Positions 1 to 4,782 of a stretch of 5,069 bases of DNA are shown here, piece after piece. The notes under the pieces were generated by a model. The model was not told the DNA's origin, did no database searches, and was given only the letters and a program-made list of their open reading frames with translations. A program made the position numbers and the translations under genes. Origin of the DNA: Alphaproteobacteria bacterium (GTDB lineage Bacteria > Pseudomonadota > Alphaproteobacteria > Sphingomonadales > Sphingomonadaceae). The DNA lies in assembly GCA_018830415.1 (NCBI GenBank), contig JAHJSJ010000296.1:1-5069 (forward strand). The letters run 5' to 3'. Position 1 is the first letter of the stretch, and each line of letters starts with the position of its first letter.

Positions 1-400
1 CATCGCCCAGTTCACTTGCCCGTTCCTGCCCGGTACGGGCGGTCTGCACCGCATCATCGATCAGAGCCATGATATAGCCGACCGCCGCCTTTCCCAGCAA
101 TGTCCCGATCTGCGATCCGCCCCGTGCAGCGATGGTCTTGATCCCGGAACTCGCGCTGGTTGCTGCGCTGCTGACCATCCGGCGACCGGGGCGGGTGAGC
201 AATCCGATTGCAAGGCCAACCGCCAGCGCGCCGCCGATTACCGCAAGCGGGTGGGCACGGGTATAATCGGCCGCAGCCGTCGCCGCCGCGCGGGCATTGT
301 CAGCCAGCGAACGTTCGGCATTGCGACGCTCGGCGGCCTCGATCCGGGCGCGCAGACTATCGCGCTTGCTATCGGCAAGGATGCTGGGCTGATCGGTCAT
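1..400 (-). CDS. Glycine-rich single-helix membrane protein, DUF883-like, partial (3' end outside window)
   Basis: This is the last visible gene of the minus-strand cluster; 133 codons are seen and no stop is reached before the window edge. The ATG at 400-398 overlaps the TGA of the gene before it (ATGA), and AAGGAG lies 7 bases upstream (408-413 on plus), so the start is firm. The N-terminus (about residues 10-48) is charged and then Ala-rich and likely helical. One hydrophobic glycine-zipper segment follows at residues 51-68 (HPLAVIGGALAVGLAIGLL region), capped by TRPGRR. After it comes a Ser/Ala/Gly-rich stretch and a second mildly hydrophobic helix around 97-116. The 'HP...GxAxGxxxGxL..RPGRR' layout resembles the membrane anchor of the DUF883/ElaB/YqjD group, but there it closes the protein, whereas here at least 60 residues follow. 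Function is not known; a membrane-surface role is inferred. Confidence 0.85.
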   Translation of the reverse strand, partial: MTDQPSILADSKRDSLRARIEAAERRNAERSLADNARAAATAAADYTRAHPLAVIGGALAVGLAIGLLTRPGRRMVSSAATSASSGIKTIAARGGSQIGTLLGKAAVGYIMALIDDAVQTARTGQERASELGD

Positions 401-762
401 TCGGGGTCTCCTTCGGAAGCCGACACGGGGTCAGGCTCTGCTTCGCTGTCTTCGTCTGAGCTGTTAAAATCGTCGAGCCAATCGAGGATCGGCCCGCGCG
501 AAAACCACAGGATGATCGCGCCGAGCAGCAGCGCCAGCGCGCCCTTGTGATCGCTGGCCTGCGCGGTGGCCTGTGCCAGCACATCGCGCGCGCCAGCACG
601 GATACGGCCCGAAATGGTCGAACTGACCCCCGATGACACGCGACTGGCGATCCCTTCTTCACCAATACTGGCGCGCAGCCGCTCAATATCCGCAAGCACC
701 ACAGCGCGGGCGGCGTCGCGCAGCGCGCGGTCTTCGATGAAGCGGGTTGGCAGGTCGGTCAC
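397..762 (-). CDS. Small single-pass membrane protein, hypothetical (third gene of yqjDE-like operon)
   Basis: A 121-residue protein that I do not recognise as a named family. I choose the GTG at 762-760 rather than an upstream in-frame start: it overlaps the TGA of the holin-like gene (GTGA) and has a GGAGG ribosome binding site 7 bases away. The longer reading frame would sit entirely inside the preceding gene. Residues 8-70 are a charged, Arg/Ala/Ser-rich helical region. Residues 74-90 (GALALLLGAIILWFSRG) form one membrane helix. The tail 94-121 is strongly acidic (DD, SSDEDSEAEPD). By position it matches yqjK in the enterobacterial yqjD-yqjE-yqjK order, but I see no sequence similarity strong enough to use that name. 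It overlaps the next gene by 4 bases, so translational coupling is likely on both sides. Confidence 0.82.
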   Translation of the reverse strand: MTDLPTRFIEDRALRDAARAVVLADIERLRASIGEEGIASRVSSGVSSTISGRIRAGARDVLAQATAQASDHKGALALLLGAIILWFSRGPILDWLDDFNSSDEDSEAEPDPVSASEGDPE

Positions 763-1193
763 GCGCCATCCTCCGATCCGAACATCGCCGCCACGGCCTT
801 GCCATTGCCGCGCGCGGCCCACACCAGCGTAGCAACGCCTGCCAGCAGCACCCCGACGACAATCGCGATCGCACCCCAGATCGTTACCAGCGGAGCCAGC
901 GCGATAACCGCGCCCACGGCTAGCGCGATCAGGGCGATGTGGAGCAGCACCAATGCCAGCACCAACAGCGCCAGCGCCCGGGCCGTTTTTCGGCTCGCCA
1001 GACCAGCGCGGGTTTTCTGGAAGGCGATTTCCGCTTCGGCATAGGTGCGCGCGTCATCGACCAGCGCTGTGATGTCATCGCGCAGGCTGTTGAAGCTGTT
1101 ACTGTCTTCGCCGGGATCGCCGTCCGGGCTTGCGGCCGGATCAGCGCTATCATCCCGTGGCGAAGGCAACGGGCCGGGTTCGGGATTGTCCAT
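759..1193 (-). CDS. Phage holin family / Holin-X (YqjE-like) membrane protein
   Basis: A 144-residue protein with the layout of the Holin-X (superfamily III, YqjE/DUF1469-like) group. Residues 1-35 are Pro/Asp/Ser-rich and acidic. An amphipathic segment with the typical 'LRDDITALVDDARTYAEAEIAFQKTRAGL' character follows at about 37-66 (positions given, not a full motif). Two adjacent hydrophobic helices lie at about 72-100 and 103-127 with a short turn, then a short C-terminal tail. Despite the family name these proteins are ordinary chromosomal inner-membrane proteins; a lysis role is not implied, since no endolysin or phage gene is nearby. It starts 29 bases after the stop of the DUF883-like gene and its stop overlaps the GTG of the next gene. 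The ATG is preceded by only a weak purine stretch (GCAGG close to the start). Family assignment is from pattern; physiological role is unknown. Confidence 0.85.
   Translation of the reverse strand: MDNPEPGPLPSPRDDSADPAASPDGDPGEDSNSFNSLRDDITALVDDARTYAEAEIAFQKTRAGLASRKTARALALLVLALVLLHIALIALAVGAVIALAPLVTIWGAIAIVVGVLLAGVATLVWAARGNGKAVAAMFGSEDGA
770..774 (-). promoter_or_regulatory. Ribosome binding site deciding a GTG start
   Basis: Read on the minus strand this is GGAGG, 7 bases before the GTG at 762-760 and inside the end of the holin-like gene. It fixes the start of the 121-residue protein at the GTGA overlap and argues for coupled translation. Confidence 0.75.
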
Positions 1194-1222
1194 GACCTGC
1201 TACCGCCAGCACCAACCCGCGA

Positions 1223-1858
1223 TCAGCCCCGCTTTCCGCGAAACAGCCGGGCGATGAAAAAACCGACCACGGCAGCAATACCCACCGCCACGCCGGGGCT
1301 TTTACGCACCATTTCACGGGCATCTTCGCCCAGTTCCTCAACGCTTTTGGCTTCGAGCTTGGCCGAGGTTTCAGCCAGCGTGCGCGAAGCCTTGCGGGCG
1401 TAATCGCCATATTGTTCGCCCAGCTTTTCGTCGATCTGCACCGCGCTATCGCCCACCACTTTGCCGATCGAGGCGATGGCATCGCTGGCGGTCTTTTTGC
1501 CTTCGACCGCCAATTCGCCCGCCTTGCTCAGTGCCTGTTCGCTATAGTGCTTGGCCTCGGCGGCCAGATCGGTGCCCTTGCCCTTGGCCTGTTCGCCGAC
1601 AGTGCTGAGCCGGGTTTCAGCCTCGGCACGCAGAGCTGCAGCGCCAGCCTTTGCCTCTTCGAGCGCGGCGTTGAAACGGCTTTTCGCTTCAGCGACCGGG
1701 GCGGCGCTTTTGGCGGTGGCCGCGGTTTTGAGCGGTGCCGCCTTGGTTGGGCCCTTGGCCTTGGTAGCGCCGCCTTTGGCTGGGCTAGCCGGGGTCTTGC
1801 GCGCCTTGGTGGCGGTCGATTTCGGGTCAGTCGGTTTCTGAGGGGTCGTATCAGCCAT
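1223..1858 (-). CDS. DUF883 (YqjD/ElaB-like) C-terminally membrane-anchored protein with Lys/Ala-rich tail
   Basis: A 211-residue protein and first gene of the minus-strand cluster. Residues 1-55 are a low-complexity Lys/Ala/Pro/Thr tail with repeated K-A/T-K words, reminiscent of histone-H1-like or PhaF-like basic tails. Residues 57-180 are Ala/Glu/Lys-rich and predicted long amphipathic helix or coiled coil (AKSRFNAALEEAKAGAAALR onward). The C-terminus 186-211 (KSPGVAVGIAAVVGFFIARL, then FRGKRG) is the hallmark DUF883 anchor: Pro-Gly, a glycine-spaced helix, then basic residues. E. coli YqjD, of this family, is an inner-membrane ribosome-binding protein of stationary phase; transferring that role here is inference. 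The ATG at 1858 is preferred; an in-frame TTG four codons upstream at 1870 is only 1 base from GGAG. The ATG has that GGAG at a long 13-base spacing, so the start is slightly uncertain. Confidence 0.85.
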   Translation of the reverse strand: MADTTPQKPTDPKSTATKARKTPASPAKGGATKAKGPTKAAPLKTAATAKSAAPVAEAKSRFNAALEEAKAGAAALRAEAETRLSTVGEQAKGKGTDLAAEAKHYSEQALSKAGELAVEGKKTASDAIASIGKVVGDSAVQIDEKLGEQYGDYARKASRTLAETSAKLEAKSVEELGEDAREMVRKSPGVAVGIAAVVGFFIARLFRGKRG

Positions 1859-2014
1859 AAGGTTGTCCAATCTCCATTTCGTCCTGTTGCTCGGCGCCGC
1901 CCGCTTGCGCCCTTTCGATCAGGCGCTTAGGGGCTTCATACGCGCGGCAAATCGCAGAATCATGCCGTGCAAAGTGTCTTATCATCCTACAACACATTCC
2001 TGCCGGAGCCAAAC
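1859..2014. other. Divergent intergenic region between yqjDE-like operon and eno
   Basis: This 156-base spacer must hold both the minus-strand cluster promoter and the eno promoter. I see no convincing -35/-10 pair of either strand and no GGAAC/CGTT pair of the alphaproteobacterial EcfG stress sigma factor. For eno, TATCAT at 1980-1985 is a fair -10-like hexamer about 24 bases after which the coding region begins its ribosome binding site region, but it lacks a clear -35. GGAG at 2005-2008 lies 6 bases before the eno ATG and is a good ribosome binding site. Confidence 0.5.
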
Positions 2015-3301
2015 ATGACCGCCATCATCGACCTGCACGGACGCGAGATTCTTGACAGTCGCGGAAACCCCACCGTTGAGGTCGATGTGCTGCTGGAAGA
2101 CGGCAGTTTTGGGCGCGCCGCAGTGCCATCGGGTGCCTCGACCGGGGCGCACGAAGCGGTTGAACTGCGCGACGGCGACGCTGCGCGTTATCTCGGCAAG
2201 GGCGTGTTGAAAGCGGTCGAAGCGGTCAACAACGAAATCCGCGACCTGCTGATCGACAATTTCGATGCCGAGGATCAACGCGATGTCGATCTGGCGCTGA
2301 TCGCGCTTGATGGCACGCACAACAAGGCGCGGCTCGGCGCGAACGCCATCCTCGGCACCAGCCTTGCGGTCGCCAAGGCGGCGGCCAATGCGCGCGGCTT
2401 GCCGCTCTATTCCTACCTTGGCGGCGTGTCTGCGCACCTGCTGCCGGTGCCGATGATGAACATCATCAACGGCGGCGAACATGCTGACAACCCGATCGAC
2501 ATTCAGGAATTCATGATCATGCCGGTCGGCGCGGACAGCATCGCCGAAGCCGTGCGCTGGGGCTCGGAAGTGTTCCACACCCTCAAGAAAGGCCTTGCGC
2601 AAAAAGGCCTGGCGACCAGCGTCGGCGATGAAGGCGGGTTCGCGCCCGACCTCGCCAGCACCCGCGCGGCGCTCGATTTCATAATGGAATCAATCACCAA
2701 GGCCGGGTTCACGCCGGGCGAAGACATGGTGCTGGCGCTGGACTGCGCGGCGACTGAGTTTTTCAGGAATGGGCGCTATGAAATATCGGGCGAAGGGCTG
2801 AGCCTGAGCGGAGAAGAAATGGCCGATTACCTTGCCAGATTATGCGCCGATTACCCGATCCGCTCGATCGAGGACGGCATGAGCGAGGATGATTTCGCGG
2901 GCTGGGCGGCGCTGACTTCCAAGATTGGCGACAAGGTTCAGCTGGTGGGGGATGATCTGTTCGTCACCAATCCCGCGCGCCTTTCTGATGGTATCGCCAA
3001 GGGCCTGGCCAATTCATTGCTGGTCAAGGTCAATCAGATCGGCACGCTGACTGAAACGCTCGCCGCGGTCGATATGGCGCACCGCTCGCGCTACACCTGC
3101 GTGATGAGCCACCGTTCGGGTGAGACCGAAGACGCGACCATCGCTGACCTCGCGGTGGCAACCAATTGCGGACAGATTAAAACGGGATCGCTCGCCCGTT
3201 CGGACCGGCTTGCCAAGTACAACCAGTTGATCCGCATCGAGGAAGAACTGGGCGACAGCGCGGCATTTGCGGGCAGGGGTTGCTTCGGCGGGCGGTGCTG
3301 A
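2015..3301 (+). CDS. eno: Enolase (phosphopyruvate hydratase)
   Basis: Enolase interconverts 2-phosphoglycerate and phosphoenolpyruvate in glycolysis and gluconeogenesis (cytosolic, Mg-dependent, also a degradosome partner in some bacteria). The 428-residue length is normal. The N-terminal capping domain opens with the typical IxxIxGREILDSRGNPTVEV-like start and contains the SGASTGxHEAxELRDGD loop at 39-54. Catalytic and metal residues are all present by alignment with E. coli (offset 3-4): His156, Glu165, Glu206 (GDEGG), metal ligands Asp243, Glu286 and Asp313, Lys338, the MSHRSGETED signature with His366/Arg367/Ser368, and Lys389. The C-terminus ends in a Gly/Cys-rich AGRGCFGGRC, a common spot for variation. 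The ATG at 2015 is chosen over an in-frame ATG at 1967, because it has GGAG 6 bases upstream and matches the family N-terminus; the extra 16 residues look non-coding. Confidence 0.98.
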   Translation: MTAIIDLHGREILDSRGNPTVEVDVLLEDGSFGRAAVPSGASTGAHEAVELRDGDAARYLGKGVLKAVEAVNNEIRDLLIDNFDAEDQRDVDLALIALDGTHNKARLGANAILGTSLAVAKAAANARGLPLYSYLGGVSAHLLPVPMMNIINGGEHADNPIDIQEFMIMPVGADSIAEAVRWGSEVFHTLKKGLAQKGLATSVGDEGGFAPDLASTRAALDFIMESITKAGFTPGEDMVLALDCAATEFFRNGRYEISGEGLSLSGEEMADYLARLCADYPIRSIEDGMSEDDFAGWAALTSKIGDKVQLVGDDLFVTNPARLSDGIAKGLANSLLVKVNQIGTLTETLAAVDMAHRSRYTCVMSHRSGETEDATIADLAVATNCGQIKTGSLARSDRLAKYNQLIRIEEELGDSAAFAGRGCFGGRC

Positions 3302-3314
3302 CTTCGGGGAGGGC

Positions 3315-3842
3315 TTACAGGCTCGCCTCAAACGCGTCAAAAAACCGTTCCATCGCCTTAACGCCGGTGTGGCTCAACCGCACCAGAACGCGGCGGTTGT
3401 CGCCAGAGTCATTCTCGCGAACGATCAGCCCTTCATCGGCAAGCACCCCGAGCCAACGCAGACCAGTGGTCGCAGGCGTCGCCGATCCTATGCACGCGCT
3501 TGAAACGGAAACGGGCTTGTCCTCTGCCTGCGCGATGAACAGGTCGAGCAGAATGTCCCAGGCCGGTTCACCGAATAATTCGGAATTGCCGAAAATCACG
3601 GCGCGTTTGCGGCGCAGACTGTAAGTTTTCCGGGCCAGTTCGAGATGGCGACGATCCGATCGCGGCGAACGACCCGGTGCGCTGGCCGGTGTAGTGCCTG
3701 CTTTCGGGGCTGCATCAGCCACATCACGCAACCGTGCGGCAATTGCCACCAGCTCATCTGCCAGCGGTTGCAATTTGGAAGCCGAAACAGCAGCATCCGA
3801 TTCGTCGGAATCAAAGCTGTCAGGCGCTATGGGGTCATCCAT
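3315..3842 (-). CDS. Winged-helix (MarR-like) DNA-binding protein
   Basis: A 175-residue probable transcription regulator. Residues 1-65 are acidic then Ala/Pro-rich and probably a flexible or helical N-terminal arm (PLADELVAIAARLRDVADAA at 26-45). Residues 66-83 are a basic helix (HLELARKTYSLRRKRA). The winged-helix domain spans about 85-170: FGEPAWDILLDLFIA (helix 1), VSVSSACIGSATPATTGLRW leading into the recognition helix at 123-137, GLIVREND as first wing strand, and SGDNRRVLVRLSHTG as wing and return strand. This resembles MarR-family two-state regulators; the ligand is unknown. One cysteine (Cys117) precedes the recognition helix. The ATG at 3842 has GGAG 8 bases upstream (3851-3854 on plus). 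The gene faces eno tail to tail with 13 bases between. A perfect 17-bp palindrome about 60 bases upstream could be its operator. Confidence 0.88.
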   Translation of the reverse strand: MDDPIAPDSFDSDESDAAVSASKLQPLADELVAIAARLRDVADAAPKAGTTPASAPGRSPRSDRRHLELARKTYSLRRKRAVIFGNSELFGEPAWDILLDLFIAQAEDKPVSVSSACIGSATPATTGLRWLGVLADEGLIVRENDSGDNRRVLVRLSHTGVKAMERFFDAFEASL

Positions 3843-3901
3843 ATGCCAGTCTCCGTGCCGGAGCCGTTGAAGCCGAGGAAATACGTTGGAACACGGATTA
3901 G

Positions 3902-3918
3902 AGCTAGCGTGGCTAGCT
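3902..3918. repeat. Perfect 17-bp palindrome, candidate operator
   Basis: AGCTAGC-GTG-GCTAGCT: 7-base arms with a 3-base centre. It lies 59 bases upstream of the winged-helix gene. On the minus strand TCTAAT (3897-3902), a good -10-like hexamer, abuts it, so the palindrome would fall in the spacer of a promoter for that gene. No good -35 is seen at 16-18 bases. Size and place suit a dimeric MarR-like protein. Reading it as an operator is inference. Confidence 0.45.
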
Positions 3919-3931
3919 GCGCTTGGCTTTA

Positions 3932-3960
3932 AGGGAAAATACGCATTGCGCTATTTCCCT
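3932..3960. repeat. Imperfect hairpin AGGGAAAATACGC / GCGCTATTTCCCT
   Basis: Two 13-base arms around an ATT loop, pairing along their length with one bulged base on each side. On either strand it lacks a following run of T, so it is not a standard intrinsic terminator, although its position between the 66-residue gene and the winged-helix gene would allow it to end transcription or stabilise RNA 3' ends. Its right arm word CTATTTCCCT recurs nearly intact 20 bases on (CTATTCCCTT at 3970-3979 region). Confidence 0.55.
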
Positions 3961-3977
3961 GACATCCATCTATTCCC

Positions 3978-4178
3978 TTAGGGTTCTGATTTTCTTGTAT
4001 TTAATTTATAGCACTGATTGCGCGTTTGTGCAAGTCTGAGGTGCTGAATCGCTGCATCAAGGTGCGCGGCGCCAATATGGGCACCCATCCGGTCAAGCGC
4101 GGCCAGTTGATTTTCCAATATAGTGATAATGTGAGGTAGGTCGGGTTGCTCCGATAACGCGGCTTTGTAGGTTGTCAC
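3978..4178 (-). CDS. Small protein of 66 residues, hypothetical
   Basis: A short gene I cannot name. The GTG at 4178-4176 is supported by AGGA 7 bases upstream (4186-4189 on plus). The core, about residues 10-50 (LPHIITILENQLAALDRMGA then HIGAAHLDAAIQHLRLAQ), is leucine- and alanine-rich and should fold as two amphipathic helices. The LD.MGAHIGAAHLDAAI pattern resembles small proteins I associate with sphingomonads, from memory only. No membrane segment, signal peptide or metal motif is seen. The tail 52-66 (TRNQCYKLNTRKSEP) is encoded by clearly AT-richer DNA than the core, as if the gene reads on into former intergenic sequence. Its stop overlaps a TATTCCCTTA repeat word. It lies on the same strand as ribH but 176 bases away, so it probably has its own promoter. 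Confidence 0.62.
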   Translation of the reverse strand: MTTYKAALSEQPDLPHIITILENQLAALDRMGAHIGAAHLDAAIQHLRLAQTRNQCYKLNTRKSEP

Positions 4179-4179
4179 T

Positions 4180-4258
4180 GTGATATCCTGAAGCTGGCTG
4201 CACGTAACTGCTATCCCGTGCGACCGGCGAGCAACAGCTTAAGCTGATAGGGTATCAC
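4180..4258. repeat. Nested inverted repeats in leader of the 66-residue gene
   Basis: GTGATA at 4180-4185 pairs with TATCAC at 4253-4258, and within it CTATC at 4211-4215 pairs with GATAG at 4246-4250. Between them sits a perfect 12-bp palindrome, CAGCTTAAGCTG, at 4235-4246. In a minus-strand transcript the outer stem would cover the bases between ribosome binding site and start codon, so a translational control role is possible but unproven. Stems are short (5-6 bp), so chance is a real alternative. Confidence 0.3.
4186..4189 (-). promoter_or_regulatory. Ribosome binding site deciding the GTG start of the 66-residue gene
   Basis: AGGA on the minus strand, 7 bases before the GTG at 4178-4176. 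The bases between (TATCACA) can pair with an upstream GTGATA, see the nested inverted repeat entry. Confidence 0.55.
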
Positions 4259-4276
4259 GTTAATGGCTTACGGAAA

Positions 4277-4306
4277 TCTACAGAGGGAAACTACGTAGAC
4301 GGTCAA
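4277..4306 (-). promoter_or_regulatory. Candidate sigma-70-type promoter for the 66-residue gene
   Basis: On the minus strand TTGACC (4306-4301) is followed after 18 bases by TGTAGA (4282-4277). The -35 word is good, the -10 word fair. The spacer contains a perfect 8-bp palindrome, CTACGTAG, at 4291-4298. It would give a leader of about 90 bases before the GTG. No other pair as good is seen between ribH and the small gene. Confidence 0.35.
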
Positions 4307-4354
4307 AATGGGACAGTTTATGGCTGTGAAATCAGAACTATCCCCGTCAAGGCT

Positions 4355-4777
4355 TCAATGACCGAACCGCTTTTGCAACTGGAGCAACGCCAGTGCCGCC
4401 TTGGCCGCCTCGCCGCCCTTGTCCTTTTGCGCAGGATCAGCACGTTCGAGCGCCTGCGCTTCGTTTTCCACCGTCAGAATGCCGTTGCCGATGGCAATCC
4501 CGTCCATAGTCAAAGCCATGATCGCGCGGGCGCTTTCACCGGCGACGATTTCGAAGTGATAGGTTTCACCCCGGATCACAACGCCGATGGCAACAAAGCC
4601 GTCATATTCGCCGCTTTCTGCAGCCATTGCGATGGCGCCGGGGATTTCCAGCGCTCCGGGCACAGTCAACACCTCGACCTCATGCCCGGCACCCACCAGC
4701 GCGGCCTTGGCCCCGGCAATCAGCATGTCGTTAAGGTGTGCGTAGAACCGCGCTTCGACGATCAGGATACGAGCCAT
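4355..4777 (-). CDS. ribH: 6,7-dimethyl-8-ribityllumazine synthase
   Basis: RibH condenses 5-amino-6-ribitylaminouracil with 3,4-dihydroxy-2-butanone 4-phosphate to lumazine, the next-to-last step of riboflavin synthesis; cytosolic and oligomeric. The 140-residue length is at the short end of the family. Visible family landmarks are EARFYAHLNDMLI with substrate-stacking Phe11, the PGALEIP loop at 40-46, AIGVVIRGETYHFEIV at 63-78 with the catalytic base His74, the conserved NG at 98-99, TVENEAQALERA with phosphate-contacting Arg112, and the KDKGGEAA stretch (Lys120). The ATG at 4777 has GGAG 8 bases upstream (4786-4789 on plus), which overlaps the stop codon region of the upstream ribB-type gene; only 5 bases separate the two genes. 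Start and identity are secure. No hairpin terminator is evident just past its stop. Confidence 0.97.
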   Translation of the reverse strand: MARILIVEARFYAHLNDMLIAGAKAALVGAGHEVEVLTVPGALEIPGAIAMAAESGEYDGFVAIGVVIRGETYHFEIVAGESARAIMALTMDGIAIGNGILTVENEAQALERADPAQKDKGGEAAKAALALLQLQKRFGH

Positions 4778-4782
4778 GAAAC

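Noticed and set aside
759..1193. Prophage lysis gene suggested by the holin family name
   Set aside because: No endolysin, spanin or other phage gene nearby; Holin-X/YqjE-like proteins are common chromosomal membrane proteins.
1412..1930. Plus-strand frame opposite the DUF883-like gene
   Set aside because: Gly/Arg/Phe-rich translation typical of an antisense shadow of Ala/Lys-rich coding sequence; no family resemblance.
1967..2014. N-terminal extension of enolase by 16 residues
   Set aside because: Enolases start at the MTxIxxIxGREILDSRG position, and GGAG lies just before that ATG.
1982..2602. Long antisense reading frame under eno
   Set aside because: It is a shadow of the high-GC enolase codons; the product is His/Arg/Val-rich with no recognisable domain and no ribosome binding site.
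3891..3915. EcfG-type stress promoter starting at GGAAC near 3890
   Set aside because: No CGTT at 16-17 bases downstream and no plus-strand gene follows.
4235..4246. Perfect 12-bp palindrome CAGCTTAAGCTG as an independent operator
   Set aside because: No partner promoter hexamers sit around it and no known regulator uses it; kept only as part of the leader structure entry.
4298..4348. End of an insertion sequence (GGTCAAAATGGGACAGTTT) or large GACGG...CCGTC hairpin after ribH
   Set aside because: No matching inverted end, target duplication or transposase fragment is present, and the stem is 5 bp with a loop of about 40 bases.
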